This document shows, piece after piece, positions 25,520 through 34,100 of a stretch of 64,000 nucleotides of DNA; position 1 is the first letter of the stretch; every line of letters starts with the position of its first letter. A program made the translations under genes and the position numbers. A model generated the notes under the pieces. The model searched no databases. It was given only the letters and a program-made list of their open reading frames with translations, and had not been told where the DNA came from. The DNA comes from Rouxiella aceris (GTDB lineage Bacteria; Pseudomonadota; Gammaproteobacteria; Enterobacterales; Enterobacteriaceae): the NCBI RefSeq assembly GCF_012933545.1, contig NZ_JAADJU010000006.1:1-64000 (forward strand), written 5' to 3'.

Positions 25520-25962
25520 TAACGACCATTGTACTCACCATCACGGGATATTTTCTTGTGGTCAAGGTTATATTTGGACAGAAAATCCCGCTCACCCCGT
25601 GCACTATGGTGGTAAGCGATGGGAAATTTATCAATGATAACTATAAACGCTATCAATTTAACGGGGTAGTGACGCTTTGGTTAAAAAATAATATGATTAC
25701 AGTCTTCGGTGTTTATGAGACCAACGAGGGCAAGAAAAAACTGACCCGCAACCTGCTTCTTGATCATGTTAAAACAGAAGGAAATATTGTAACGGGCACG
25801 GTTAAGTCGATAAATATTTCACCTTCAGATCAAGTCGATGACAACGGTAACTTCTTCAGCGCCAAGGATGAAAGACTTAATATTCATTTTAAAAAGATAA
25901 AGAAAGGCGAATATTTGGTTATGATTAATAACAACTGGATCTCATCCTGTAAAGAAAACTGA
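25489..25962 (+). CDS. FidL-like membrane protein
   Basis: 157 residues starting at a GTG (AAGGA nine bases upstream) and overlapping the MarT-like gene by 31 bp. One N-terminal membrane segment (residues 7-28) is followed by a periplasmic domain (G-V-V-T-L-W-L-K-N-N-M, L-N-I-H-F-K-K-I) with Cys near residues 38 and 154. Size, topology and pairing resemble Salmonella FidL, the partner of MarT, and functionally the ToxS type. A role in stabilising or tuning the regulator's periplasmic domain is inferred. The gene is AT-rich like its neighbours. Confidence 0.65.
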   Translation: MYLRTFFSLLITTIVLTITGYFLVVKVIFGQKIPLTPCTMVVSDGKFINDNYKRYQFNGVVTLWLKNNMITVFGVYETNEGKKKLTRNLLLDHVKTEGNIVTGTVKSINISPSDQVDDNGNFFSAKDERLNIHFKKIKKGEYLVMINNNWISSCKEN

Positions 25963-25989
25963 TAAAGAATAAATTGAGAATCTGTATCT

Positions 25990-26274
25990 ATGATTTCAGG
26001 TTTCAAGAAAATTGATGCCTTCGTTGCCGTTGTCGAAAGCGGCAGTTTTGAAGGGGCGTCAATCAGGTTGAATGTAACGGCCTCGGCCGTGTCTCTTAGA
26101 GTCCGCTCCCTGGAAATTGAGTTGGGGTTTAAACTGATAACGCGTAAAAGACCCTGTGAGTTGACCGCAGCAGGGGCCAGTATTTATCGCCACGCCTTGC
26201 AACTGCAAGAAATTAAAACCAATATGCAAAAAGCACTGGCTCCCTTTCTGGTTACCCCTGACAAAGGCGCCTGA
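25990..26274 (+). CDS. Stand-alone LysR-type HTH domain (94 aa)
   Basis: 94 residues that are just the LysR N-terminal DNA-binding domain and start of the linker helix, like ArgP/IciA (F-K-K-I-D-A-F-V-A-V-V-E-S-G-S-F-E-G-A-S, A-S-A-V-S-L-R-V-R-S-L-E). A normal LysR protein would have about 200 more residues; here a stop follows at once and no effector domain is found downstream in any frame before the convergent gene. It starts 28 bases after the FidL-like gene and may share its operon. It is either a truncated regulator or a small DNA-binding protein. The frame is intact. Confidence 0.6.
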   Translation: MISGFKKIDAFVAVVESGSFEGASIRLNVTASAVSLRVRSLEIELGFKLITRKRPCELTAAGASIYRHALQLQEIKTNMQKALAPFLVTPDKGA

Positions 26275-26287
26275 CGGTTCTCCGCCA

Positions 26288-27250
26288 TCATTTGGGGCGA
26301 AAGTGGCAGGGGGATTCGCCAAAGAATTTTAAAAATGCGCGGCGCATACTCTTTGTGCCTGAAAAGCCACAGTGCTGGGCAATCTTGTCTAACGATAGTC
26401 GACCCTGGATAACGTGTTGGCGAGCCACTTCGGCACGTATCTGGGCTACGGCTTTCGCGGGAGATGTCCCGGTCTCCTCTTTAAACAATCGACTAAATTG
26501 TCTTGGGCTGAGATTTGCCAGCTCAGCCAGTTGCGTAATGGTTACCGTGTTGCTTAAATTTTCTCTAATATAACGCAGGGAGCGGTTGATCCTGTCGCTG
26601 TTACCATGGCGTGAGAAACTTTGTAATATCGCCAGTTGGCTATTGTTTTCATATTTGATAAACATCTGCTCAATAACATTCATCATATGCATGGCTTCTG
26701 TCGTTCCCGACTCTTCTTCAATAATGGTTAATATCAGGTCCACCCCAGCCCAGTTACCGCTGGCGGTCCAAATATGGTCATTGAGTATCAGCACCGACTC
26801 TTTGTGTAACTTGACTTTCGGCAGCGCCTGACTGAATGTGGAAAGTTGGAAACGTTTATTTTCTGTATCTTGCCTAATCAGCGCTGAAAATGGCGTCAAA
26901 TAGCCGGATATATTGGCACTGGCGCGCAGTTTGCCAATATATCTCACTTTATGATTGCCATTTGCCTGCTGTAATGCCTTGCGATGGCAGGCCCATGATG
27001 AGTTATTAACACCGGGGTTTTCCATGATAATCAAGCTGCTAAGCGTGCCAAGAATGGCATGATTGGTCATTCTTGTTTCCACCGGCAGGTGACACGCACT
27101 GTAAACAATACCGCCATCAGGGGAGAGTAATATCAGCTGATATCGCTTGTTGAGAGTATGAGTTGGGTTAGTCAGATCCAGAACAGCCGACAGCCGCGAA
27201 AGTGTCAGCATGTTAAATCCACTGGAAATAAAACATCCAATTTTTTTCAT
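26288..27250 (-). CDS. GlxA-type AraC-family regulator (DJ-1/PfpI domain + HTH)
   Basis: 320-residue regulator with an N-terminal DJ-1/PfpI (GATase1-like) domain (about 1-185) and C-terminal AraC HTH pair (about 215-320: T-I-T-Q-L-A-E-L-A-N-L-S-P-R-Q-F-S-R-L-F, G-F-S-G-T-K-S-M-R-R-A-F). This is the GlxA/FtrA architecture, often controlling nitrogen-compound or amine catabolism. The C-terminal L-S-P-R-Q-F-S-R-L-F-K-E-E-T-G-T-S-P is canonical. It is convergent with the LysR fragment, with only 13 bases between. No obvious target operon is adjacent. The effector is unknown. Confidence 0.88.
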   Translation of the reverse strand: MKKIGCFISSGFNMLTLSRLSAVLDLTNPTHTLNKRYQLILLSPDGGIVYSACHLPVETRMTNHAILGTLSSLIIMENPGVNNSSWACHRKALQQANGNHKVRYIGKLRASANISGYLTPFSALIRQDTENKRFQLSTFSQALPKVKLHKESVLILNDHIWTASGNWAGVDLILTIIEEESGTTEAMHMMNVIEQMFIKYENNSQLAILQSFSRHGNSDRINRSLRYIRENLSNTVTITQLAELANLSPRQFSRLFKEETGTSPAKAVAQIRAEVARQHVIQGRLSLDKIAQHCGFSGTKSMRRAFLKFFGESPCHFRPK

Positions 27251-27638
27251 TTTTTGTGCTCTAATAAGCCCAAATCATCTGGTGTTAGTGACTGGTAGGG
27301 TTATTTTGATTCATTAATTTTAATTAAACTTATTGTTTTTTATTGAGTAATTATATGTTTTACAAAAAGTAATAATAAAATGAAATGAGTGACAACGTCA
27401 ACATAGGTGAATTAATTAAATATAGGTGCTTGTTAGCTAACAGGAATGTCGTTTATCTATTGTCCAGGTCAACTATGATTTTGAGATGTAATCTGCTAGC
27501 TTATGTCTATCCGTAATAATTCGATTTTATTAAATGAAATAGGTGGTGCTTTTAAATGAATTATATTTAAAGTGTGGCATTGCGCAGGTAACCGGTTCTA
27601 GAATAGGCATCGTTTTCGTGATAAAAGTAAAAATAGAG
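27251..27638. other. 388-bp AT-rich divergent promoter region
   Basis: It separates the GlxA-type and LacI-type regulators. It contains a perfect 12-bp palindrome TGTTAGCTAACA at 27431-27442, a possible LacI-family or other operator. No gene is seen. Confidence 0.45.
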
Positions 27639-28637
27639 ATGAATAAAAGAAACGGAAAGGCCGCGACCATTAACGATGTTGCCAGATTATCAGGTGTGAC
27701 TAATATCACGGTTTCACGGGTGTTTAATACCCCGGAAAAAGTGAAACCCGAGACCCGCTCTCTGGTCATGCGCATGGCTGATTATCTGCATTATGTGCCA
27801 AATGCATTGGCGCAGGGGACAAAAAACAACGCCAGCCGAATTATCGGTATTGTAACTGATGATACGTTTAATGCTGTTTATTCTTATGTGATTAATGCAC
27901 TTTGCCTGATTTCAGAAAAGAAAGGTTATTCAGTGATGATTTTTACCACCCAGGGCAGTCGGGACAGTGAGGCCAAGGCATTGAATACCCTGGTTGGATA
28001 TAAGGCTGCCGGGATTGTGCTCTCGGTGGTTGATGACTCGCCTGATTATGACACCAGCCATATTCGGAACATTGAGAAATCTTCGACCCGACTCATTCAG
28101 TTCGACCGCGAATATGACAGTCAATTACCAGGTGTATTTATCGATAACCTGCAAGCAGGTGAACGGGTCGCCGAGGTCATTAACGCCCGAGGGTTTACCT
28201 CGCTGCTGATTATCGGCGGTAAGCAGAGCTCGCGCATTACCCGGCAGCGTATTGCCGGGATCACCGCAAACATAGCCGCTGAGGTGGTGGTCGAGGTGCT
28301 CTACGCCGACTACCGTTATGAGAATGCCCGCGCCACCATCGCTCGGCACTTTGCGCAACAACAGAGGAATTATCAGTGCATCGTCGGCATCAACGGTCCT
28401 ATTACCCTTGGGGCTATCAGCGTCGCTACTGCGCTGAATCTTAAGGGGCTGGCGTTTATCTCTATCGATGCCATTCCCCATGCTGAGGATTTTAATATTT
28501 TCTACCCTTGCGTGGTGCATGACTACCAACAGTGGGCGGCGACGGTGGCCGAAAATATGATGTCCGCGATCGAACAGCAGGACTATGAAGCGCGGGTTTT
28601 CATGCCGGGCAAACTGAAGAATTTTGACTGGGAATAA
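27639..28637 (+). CDS. LacI-family transcriptional regulator
   Basis: 332 residues. The N-terminal LacI HTH is at residues 10-32 (A-T-I-N-D-V-A-R-L-S-G-V-T-N-I-T-V-S-R-V-F-N) with the hinge helix P-N-A-L-A-Q-G near 53-59, then a periplasmic-binding-like effector domain (S-R-I-I-G-I-V-T-D-D). The ATG at 27639 is used because the HTH then begins about 10 residues in, as in family members; an in-frame upstream start adds an unconserved tail. There is no sugar operon beside it, so it is either autoregulated only or acts elsewhere. The close match to GntR-type LacI members around V-S-R-V-F is not enough to name it. Confidence 0.88.
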   Translation: MNKRNGKAATINDVARLSGVTNITVSRVFNTPEKVKPETRSLVMRMADYLHYVPNALAQGTKNNASRIIGIVTDDTFNAVYSYVINALCLISEKKGYSVMIFTTQGSRDSEAKALNTLVGYKAAGIVLSVVDDSPDYDTSHIRNIEKSSTRLIQFDREYDSQLPGVFIDNLQAGERVAEVINARGFTSLLIIGGKQSSRITRQRIAGITANIAAEVVVEVLYADYRYENARATIARHFAQQQRNYQCIVGINGPITLGAISVATALNLKGLAFISIDAIPHAEDFNIFYPCVVHDYQQWAATVAENMMSAIEQQDYEARVFMPGKLKNFDWE

Positions 28638-28702
28638 TTCTCTGTGTAGCCACCAGCGGCAGACGGGCAAATAGCCGCTTGCGCGAGGAGCCAGTCTGGC
28701 CT

Positions 28703-30025
28703 TTAGGGTTGCTTTTCAGCCAACGTAGAGGATATCGGCGAACCTACAGGAAGTGTCCCGCTCGTTAAATGAACGTTTCCAGCGAGATGCCAACAACTGC
28801 CGGCAACACTTTTTGAGCGATACATGGCACCGTCGGCTCTTTCCAGCAGTTCTTTCGCTGTTTGTCCATGCCAGGGGTAGAGCGCAATTCCGATACTGAG
28901 GGAGACGTACAAGCTGTTATTGCCCAGCAACGAAATGGGTTGCTGCATGCTTTGCACAATATGATCGGCAATGTGGCAGGCTTCTTCCAGGCTGTGTATT
29001 GGTGAAAGCAGAATAGCGAATTCATCGCCTCCCAGGCGACACAGCAGGTCACTGTCGCGGATGGTGGGACTGAGTCGCTCGCCAAGGGTCGTGAGTACAA
29101 TATCGCCCGCCGCATGGCCCAGTGAGTCGTTGATATGTTTAAAGTTGTCAACATCGATAAACAGCAGTGCAAGACTGTTTTCCGCGCGGAGCGGGTTAAA
29201 ACACTGGTTAAGGGTATCGATAAAAAATGCCCGGTTATACAGGCCGGTCAGTCCATCATGCAGGGCTTTGTGGATCAACGAGTCGTTCTCGATTTTGAGA
29301 TGATGTTGCCAAGACTCCAGTTCGTTCAATAAGCTGTTGAAGTCACTGCTGAGCTCATGCAGCTCGGCAATAGAGGCCGAAGGTACACGGACATTAAAGG
29401 TCCGATTGGCACTGACGTCGTGTGCCACATGGGTAATATGCTGCAAAGAGCCGACGATCCCCGACAACATATGTTTGGATAAATAGAAGGCAATAAGCGC
29501 ACTTAAGAGCAGCGAGAGCAGCAGGCCGATGAACACTTGCAGCAAAAAACCGATCATGCCGGAACCGTCGGCGGACAGAGTAATCAGCGCCACCGTTTCG
29601 CCGGAATGAACAATCGGTAGCGAGACGGGAGCGGGGAACGCCAGATGGCCGACATATTGCCCCAGTTTGTTCCAGGTGGCATTGGCGGGACGCTTCCACT
29701 CGGCAATTAGCTCTCCTCCCGGTGAGGTGATGGTGGCCTGATAAAACTCTTCGTTAACGGCGATAATTTTTAAGGCTTCTCTCACTGCGGAGTTGTCATT
29801 AAAGACGATGGCGGCTTCGGAAGTGTAGCTGATGGCGCGGGCAATCAGTTGCAGGTTTTTTTCGGTATGGGCACGGATGGCGAGAAGGGCAAGCAAGGTT
29901 AACAAGATCCCCGCCAGGCCAATGGCAATCACGATGACCATAAAATGAATACGATTAAGCACCCGGCTCAATGTCGGTCTGGCTTTAGATGGATTATCGG
30001 CAGACAGGGAGTGGTTATGAATCAT
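28703..30025 (-). CDS. yfiN: Membrane diguanylate cyclase, YfiN/DgcN type
   Basis: 440-residue inner-membrane enzyme that makes cyclic di-GMP. Layout: first membrane helix about residues 27-50, periplasmic CHASE8-like sensor 51-155, second helix about 160-183, HAMP linker (L-Q-H-I-T-H-V-A-H-D-V) and C-terminal GGDEF domain with intact R-L-G-G-D-E-F-A-I-L-L. No C-terminal EAL domain is present. The preceding gene on the same strand encodes YfiR, its periplasmic inhibitor, and ends where this gene begins. High c-di-GMP would favour exopolysaccharide and adhesion. The outer-membrane partner YfiB is not in the window. Confidence 0.9.
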   Translation of the reverse strand: MIHNHSLSADNPSKARPTLSRVLNRIHFMVIVIAIGLAGILLTLLALLAIRAHTEKNLQLIARAISYTSEAAIVFNDNSAVREALKIIAVNEEFYQATITSPGGELIAEWKRPANATWNKLGQYVGHLAFPAPVSLPIVHSGETVALITLSADGSGMIGFLLQVFIGLLLSLLLSALIAFYLSKHMLSGIVGSLQHITHVAHDVSANRTFNVRVPSASIAELHELSSDFNSLLNELESWQHHLKIENDSLIHKALHDGLTGLYNRAFFIDTLNQCFNPLRAENSLALLFIDVDNFKHINDSLGHAAGDIVLTTLGERLSPTIRDSDLLCRLGGDEFAILLSPIHSLEEACHIADHIVQSMQQPISLLGNNSLYVSLSIGIALYPWHGQTAKELLERADGAMYRSKSVAGSCWHLAGNVHLTSGTLPVGSPISSTLAEKQP

Positions 30026-30655
30026 TTAATCCTCCTTTTCCCTGGCCAGCTGTAACACGTTTGGATTCACTCGGACTCCGCTGCGTGACAGGGTATCCCG
30101 ATTCAATTTGAAGTCGATATGGCCGGGATTGATGATCAAACAAAAAGCATTGGCGAGCGCGCAGGCATCGTCATTTTCGCTGAGGGTCAGGACAGGATGG
30201 CCACTGATGCTGTCGTACAAGTCTCGTTGCTGCTCGGTGGTCATTAAACCCGAATAGATAGCATCACAGGATGAGGATAATTTAGCGTTGCTTAACAATT
30301 GGGTGCTGACTTCGAGCGTTTTTCCGGTGATATTTTTATTACTGGACACCAGTCCTGCGGCATAAACCACCGGCGGGATCACGCAAAGGCGCAGGGTGTC
30401 CGGTGGGGGGCGTGAAGGCCAGATTGAAAAACTTAAAATGCCCAGCACGGTTTTACTTACCAGCTCGGTTTGTGTTGGCTCGGGGGCTACCATCGCAGTT
30501 TTCCCCGCTGCCTCGGGCACCCGTGCAGTTTGCGCGTTGGTTTCGGCAAGGCTGAAAATCAGGGAAATAATTAAAAAGAACAATAATCCGATAAACCCTC
30601 GCTTGGTGACACGAGCTTTACTGGTAACATCTTTCACATGACGCGTTATTGTCAT
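30026..30655 (-). CDS. yfiR: YfiR family periplasmic inhibitor (DUF4154)
   Basis: 209 residues with an N-terminal membrane/signal segment (about 20-37, G-F-I-G-L-L-F-F-L-I-I-S-L-I-F-S-L) and a periplasmic YfiR/DUF4154 domain. It contains several Cys (L-R-L-C-V, S-S-C-D-A-I-Y-S-G, C-A-L-A-N-A-F-C-L), consistent with the disulfides of YfiR. The family end motif N-R-D-T-L-S-R-S-G-V-R-V-N-P-N-V-L-Q-L-A-R is clear. It holds YfiN inactive until envelope stress or reductive unfolding releases it (known for the family). It is first in the yfiRN operon and divergent from dihydroxyacetone kinase. Confidence 0.9.
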   Translation of the reverse strand: MTITRHVKDVTSKARVTKRGFIGLLFFLIISLIFSLAETNAQTARVPEAAGKTAMVAPEPTQTELVSKTVLGILSFSIWPSRPPPDTLRLCVIPPVVYAAGLVSSNKNITGKTLEVSTQLLSNAKLSSSCDAIYSGLMTTEQQRDLYDSISGHPVLTLSENDDACALANAFCLIINPGHIDFKLNRDTLSRSGVRVNPNVLQLAREKED

Positions 30656-30903
30656 AAGCGGTTTCTTCTGGTGATTAATTATTTCTGATTAGTCCCAATT
30701 AATGTTCAAGATAACTTTAACTACATCTAGGTAGGCCTGGTCAATAAAAAAAGCATTATGGCTGTTTTACGGAGTGTTTAATGTACACATGTTGTCATTA
30801 TGTTGAATGGATGTAGAAATGGAGGTCCAATTTATTTATTCAGTTAGCTATTTTTCACTAAACTTTGAGTTATTCGTTAAACCCTTAAAAGGAATATAAA
30901 GGT

Positions 30904-32559
30904 ATGTCTACATTTTTTATGAACGAGCGCAATGACCTGATTAACGATGTAATTGAGGGCGCAATTTTAACTTCCCCATTTAAAAATCTTGCCAAACTCG
31001 ATGTTGATGCAGCGATTCGCGTTGTGGTGCGTAAAGATTGGGATAAAAAGAACGTGGCGCTGATCTCGGGAGGGGGATCCGGTCATGAACCAGCGCACGT
31101 CGGCTTTGTGGGCAAGGGGATGCTGACCGCCGCGGTTTGTGGCGATCTCTTTGCTTCACCGAGTGTTGATGCCGTGTTAAACGCTATCGTCGCGGTAACC
31201 GGCGAAGCCGGGTGTTTACTGATCGTTAAAAACTATACCGGCGACCGACTGAATTTTGGCTTGGCCGCCGAAAAAGCCAAACAGTTGGGGTATAAGGTCG
31301 AGTTGGTGATGGTGTCTGATGATATCGCGTTGCCCGATAACAAGCAGCCACGCGGCATTGCCGGTACGGTGTTAGTGCACAAAATTGCCGGCTATGCGGC
31401 CGAGCAGGGACAGTCGTTGGCAGAAGTCACCGCATTGGCGGAAAAAGCCATCAAGGCTACCTCCAGCATTGGTGTCGCCATGAGCGTTTGTAACCTGCCG
31501 GGTGGCGATGACGAAGAACAGGACGCTGACCGTATCGATGCCGGACACGTGGAATTGGGATTGGGGATCCACGGTGAACCAGGCGTTTCGGTAATCAAAA
31601 CGCATAATACGCAAAAGATCGTCAAGACGCTGGTGGAAAAGCTGCAACAGGAGATTAAAGGCCAAGGCAAACTGGCTTTGTTGATCAACAACCTGGGGGG
31701 CGTTTCCCAGCTCGAAATGGGGCAGATCACCAAAGAGTTGGTCTATTCGCAACTGCAAGACGCAATTAGCTACCTGATTGGCCCAGGTGTTTTGGTCAGT
31801 GCACTGGATATGAAAGGCTTTTCGCTGTCGGCCATTGTACTCGACAAAGAGATTGAGACAGCGCTGCTGGCCGATGTGGAAGCTATTGGTTGGCATCGTG
31901 CCGTTAAGCTGGAAAAGCTGCCATTACAAAAAGCTGAAAAGGTGACACAAAAAGCGCAGGTCAAGCCTTCTGCCAATGCCGAAGTCGGTAAACGCGTCAA
32001 GGTGATCACCGAAACCCTGATTTCGCTGGAAAGTGAACTGAATAAGCTGGATGCCAAAGTCGGTGATGGCGATACCGGATCGACCTTTGCATCCGGTGCA
32101 AAAGCGATCCTCGATCTGCACCAGGCCAACCAGTTGCCGCTCAACGATCTTTCTGCGCTGTTCGCCGTGGTGGGCGATCGTCTGGCTACGGTAATGGGCG
32201 GATCCAGCGGTGTATTGATGTCGATCTTTTTCACGGCCGCCGGGCAAAAAATCAGTGAAGGCGGGACGCTGGCACAGGCTCTGTTGTTTGGATTGCAACG
32301 CATGAAGCACTATGGCGGTGCTGACCTTGGCGACCGCACCTTGATTGATGCCTTGCAACCCGCACTGGAGGCCCTTGATCATCAGGCTGACGATATCAAA
32401 GGTGCGGCTGCGGCTGCGGAAAAAGGGGCAAACGCTACCAGCACGATGAAGAAAGCCAATGCCGGGCGCTCATCCTATCTCAATAGCGAAAGCCTCAATG
32501 GGGTAAAAGATCCCGGCGCAGTCGCTATCGAAAACGTTTTTGCGGCGCTGGTAAAGTAA
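30904..32559 (+). CDS. dhaK: ATP-dependent dihydroxyacetone kinase (DhaK-DhaL fusion)
   Basis: 551 residues, the length of the one-piece Citrobacter freundii-type enzyme that phosphorylates dihydroxyacetone to DHAP using ATP. The N-terminal DhaK half has G-G-G-S-G-H-E-P-A-H (57-66) and the substrate-binding His223 in G-I-H-G-E-P-G. The C-terminal DhaL half (about 360-551) has K-V-G-D-G-D-T-G-S-T with the Mg-ATP aspartates. It is a single-gene unit, with AAAGGAATATAAAGGT before the start. No glycerol dehydrogenase is adjacent. It can supply DHAP, which the apulose transketolase would also produce. Confidence 0.95.
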   Translation: MSTFFMNERNDLINDVIEGAILTSPFKNLAKLDVDAAIRVVVRKDWDKKNVALISGGGSGHEPAHVGFVGKGMLTAAVCGDLFASPSVDAVLNAIVAVTGEAGCLLIVKNYTGDRLNFGLAAEKAKQLGYKVELVMVSDDIALPDNKQPRGIAGTVLVHKIAGYAAEQGQSLAEVTALAEKAIKATSSIGVAMSVCNLPGGDDEEQDADRIDAGHVELGLGIHGEPGVSVIKTHNTQKIVKTLVEKLQQEIKGQGKLALLINNLGGVSQLEMGQITKELVYSQLQDAISYLIGPGVLVSALDMKGFSLSAIVLDKEIETALLADVEAIGWHRAVKLEKLPLQKAEKVTQKAQVKPSANAEVGKRVKVITETLISLESELNKLDAKVGDGDTGSTFASGAKAILDLHQANQLPLNDLSALFAVVGDRLATVMGGSSGVLMSIFFTAAGQKISEGGTLAQALLFGLQRMKHYGGADLGDRTLIDALQPALEALDHQADDIKGAAAAAEKGANATSTMKKANAGRSSYLNSESLNGVKDPGAVAIENVFAALVK

Positions 32560-32592
32560 TCAATTTGCCTTAGCTCGTTTAACGGTTGATTC

Positions 32593-32624
32593 AGGGGTCA
32601 GGTTCAAGCGAACCCTGACCCCTT
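32593..32624. terminator. Bidirectional terminator between dhaK and sulP
   Basis: AGGGGTCAGG-TTC and GAACCCTGACCCCTT pair around an AAGC loop with one bulged base. It sits between two converging genes, 33 bases after the dhaK stop. Short T-runs; probable terminator for both sides. Confidence 0.7.
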
Positions 32625-32630
32625 GCCTGG

Positions 32631-34100
32631 TCAACCCGGCCATCTGTCCAGCACTATCCCGCGATGCCCGGCTTTGGCACCAAACTCATCCAGCAACGCC
32701 TGCACATCGGGATCGATATAGCCGGCGTTATCCTGTTCGACTCTGACTACGCTATTATCCGGGATCTCCGCCAGCAGGCTTTGCAGCCGCGGGTTATGCA
32801 GAAAAGTCAGGTTTTGCCGAAAGCGCATGACATAATGATCGTCATAGCGGGTTAGCTGTAGCGCATTGTGGTGGCTTTTATACGTGCTGGCCAACAGTTG
32901 CGCCAATAATCCGCCGCTAATACCCACCAACATGCCAAATGCCATAATCCCGCCAATAGTGACCATAAAGGGAAGAAACTGCGCCATGCCCTGTCGCCAC
33001 TGCGCGGCAAATAATTGCGGTGATGCCAGCTTATAGCCGGTATAGAGCAACACGGCGGCTAAACAGGCCAGGGGAATGGTATTGATCACCGCACTGAAAA
33101 ACAGGCCGCATAACAGCAGCAACATGCCGTGCAGTAAAATTGAGACTTTGCTGCGCGCTCCGGCGTTGACGTTGACCGAACTGCGCACGATCACTGCGGT
33201 GATCGGCAAGCCACCGAACATGCCGCTAAGCAGATTGCCCAGGCCCTGCGCGCGCAGTTCTTTATTCGCCGACGGGGTTGGCGTTTGCTGTTGCAGCTTT
33301 TTTAACGCTTCCTGACTAAGCAGGGTTTCCAGACTGGCCACCAGCGCCAGCGTGACCGCCACCATATACACCGCAGGATTGTTCCATGCCCGCCAGTTTG
33401 GGCTTTCAAGCTGCGCCATGACCTGCTCAAGACTGTCAAATTTTGGCAACGCAATGCGCGGCAGTTGATGCATATTTTCCGGTAGCAAGCGCTCACCGAT
33501 CAGCACAGCCAGACTGCCCCACAGCACCGCGATCAGCGAGCCGGGGACATAGGTGAGTAAGCCGATTTTTTTAAAAGCCGGGGTGGTCCACAGCCAGAGG
33601 ATCAGCAATGCCACGACGGCGATGCCAGCGACCCAGGGAGAGAAATGAAAAGCCGGATCGACAACCATGCCGATAAGCCCCTGCTCACCTTGATAACCTA
33701 ATGCTACCGGGATCTGTTGGCCGATCAACAACAGACCGATCGCTGCCAGCATACCCTGGATCACGCTCGCCGGGATCAGACTGATAAAGCGCCCGGCCTT
33801 GATCACGCCGAGAAGGATCTGCAATACACCCGCCAGCATCAGGGCCAGTAGCAGAGATGAAAAGGACCCGAGGGTTTCCATTGCGGCCACCACAATGGTG
33901 ACCAGGCCCGCGGCCGGGCCACTGACGGCAAAGCGCGAAGGACTGAGCAACGTGACCATCACTCCGCCGATCACCCCGGTCAGTAGCCCGACAAAGGGCG
34001 GCATCCCGCTGGCATGAGCAATTCCCAGGCTCAGGGGCAGAGCCACCAGAAAAAGCACCACACCGGCGGGAAGATCATAACGCAGGTTAGACAGATTCAT
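32631..34100 (-). CDS. SulP-family anion (probably bicarbonate) transporter
   Basis: 489-residue inner-membrane SulP (SLC26) carrier with 11-12 hydrophobic segments. The first segment is D-L-P-A-G-V-V-L-F-L-V-A-L-P-L-S-L-G-I-A-H-A-S-G split over residues 9-33, with family features P-L-A-C-L-A-A-V-L. The C-terminal cytoplasmic tail is short and only a partial STAS domain. The first codon overlaps the carbonic anhydrase stop by 4 bp, so the two are co-translated. This pairing, and SulP-carbonic anhydrase fusions elsewhere, point to bicarbonate uptake or CO2/HCO3- balance. Sulfate is the alternative. Confidence 0.88.
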   Translation of the reverse strand: MNLSNLRYDLPAGVVLFLVALPLSLGIAHASGMPPFVGLLTGVIGGVMVTLLSPSRFAVSGPAAGLVTIVVAAMETLGSFSSLLLALMLAGVLQILLGVIKAGRFISLIPASVIQGMLAAIGLLLIGQQIPVALGYQGEQGLIGMVVDPAFHFSPWVAGIAVVALLILWLWTTPAFKKIGLLTYVPGSLIAVLWGSLAVLIGERLLPENMHQLPRIALPKFDSLEQVMAQLESPNWRAWNNPAVYMVAVTLALVASLETLLSQEALKKLQQQTPTPSANKELRAQGLGNLLSGMFGGLPITAVIVRSSVNVNAGARSKVSILLHGMLLLLCGLFFSAVINTIPLACLAAVLLYTGYKLASPQLFAAQWRQGMAQFLPFMVTIGGIMAFGMLVGISGGLLAQLLASTYKSHHNALQLTRYDDHYVMRFRQNLTFLHNPRLQSLLAEIPDNSVVRVEQDNAGYIDPDVQALLDEFGAKAGHRGIVLDRWPG

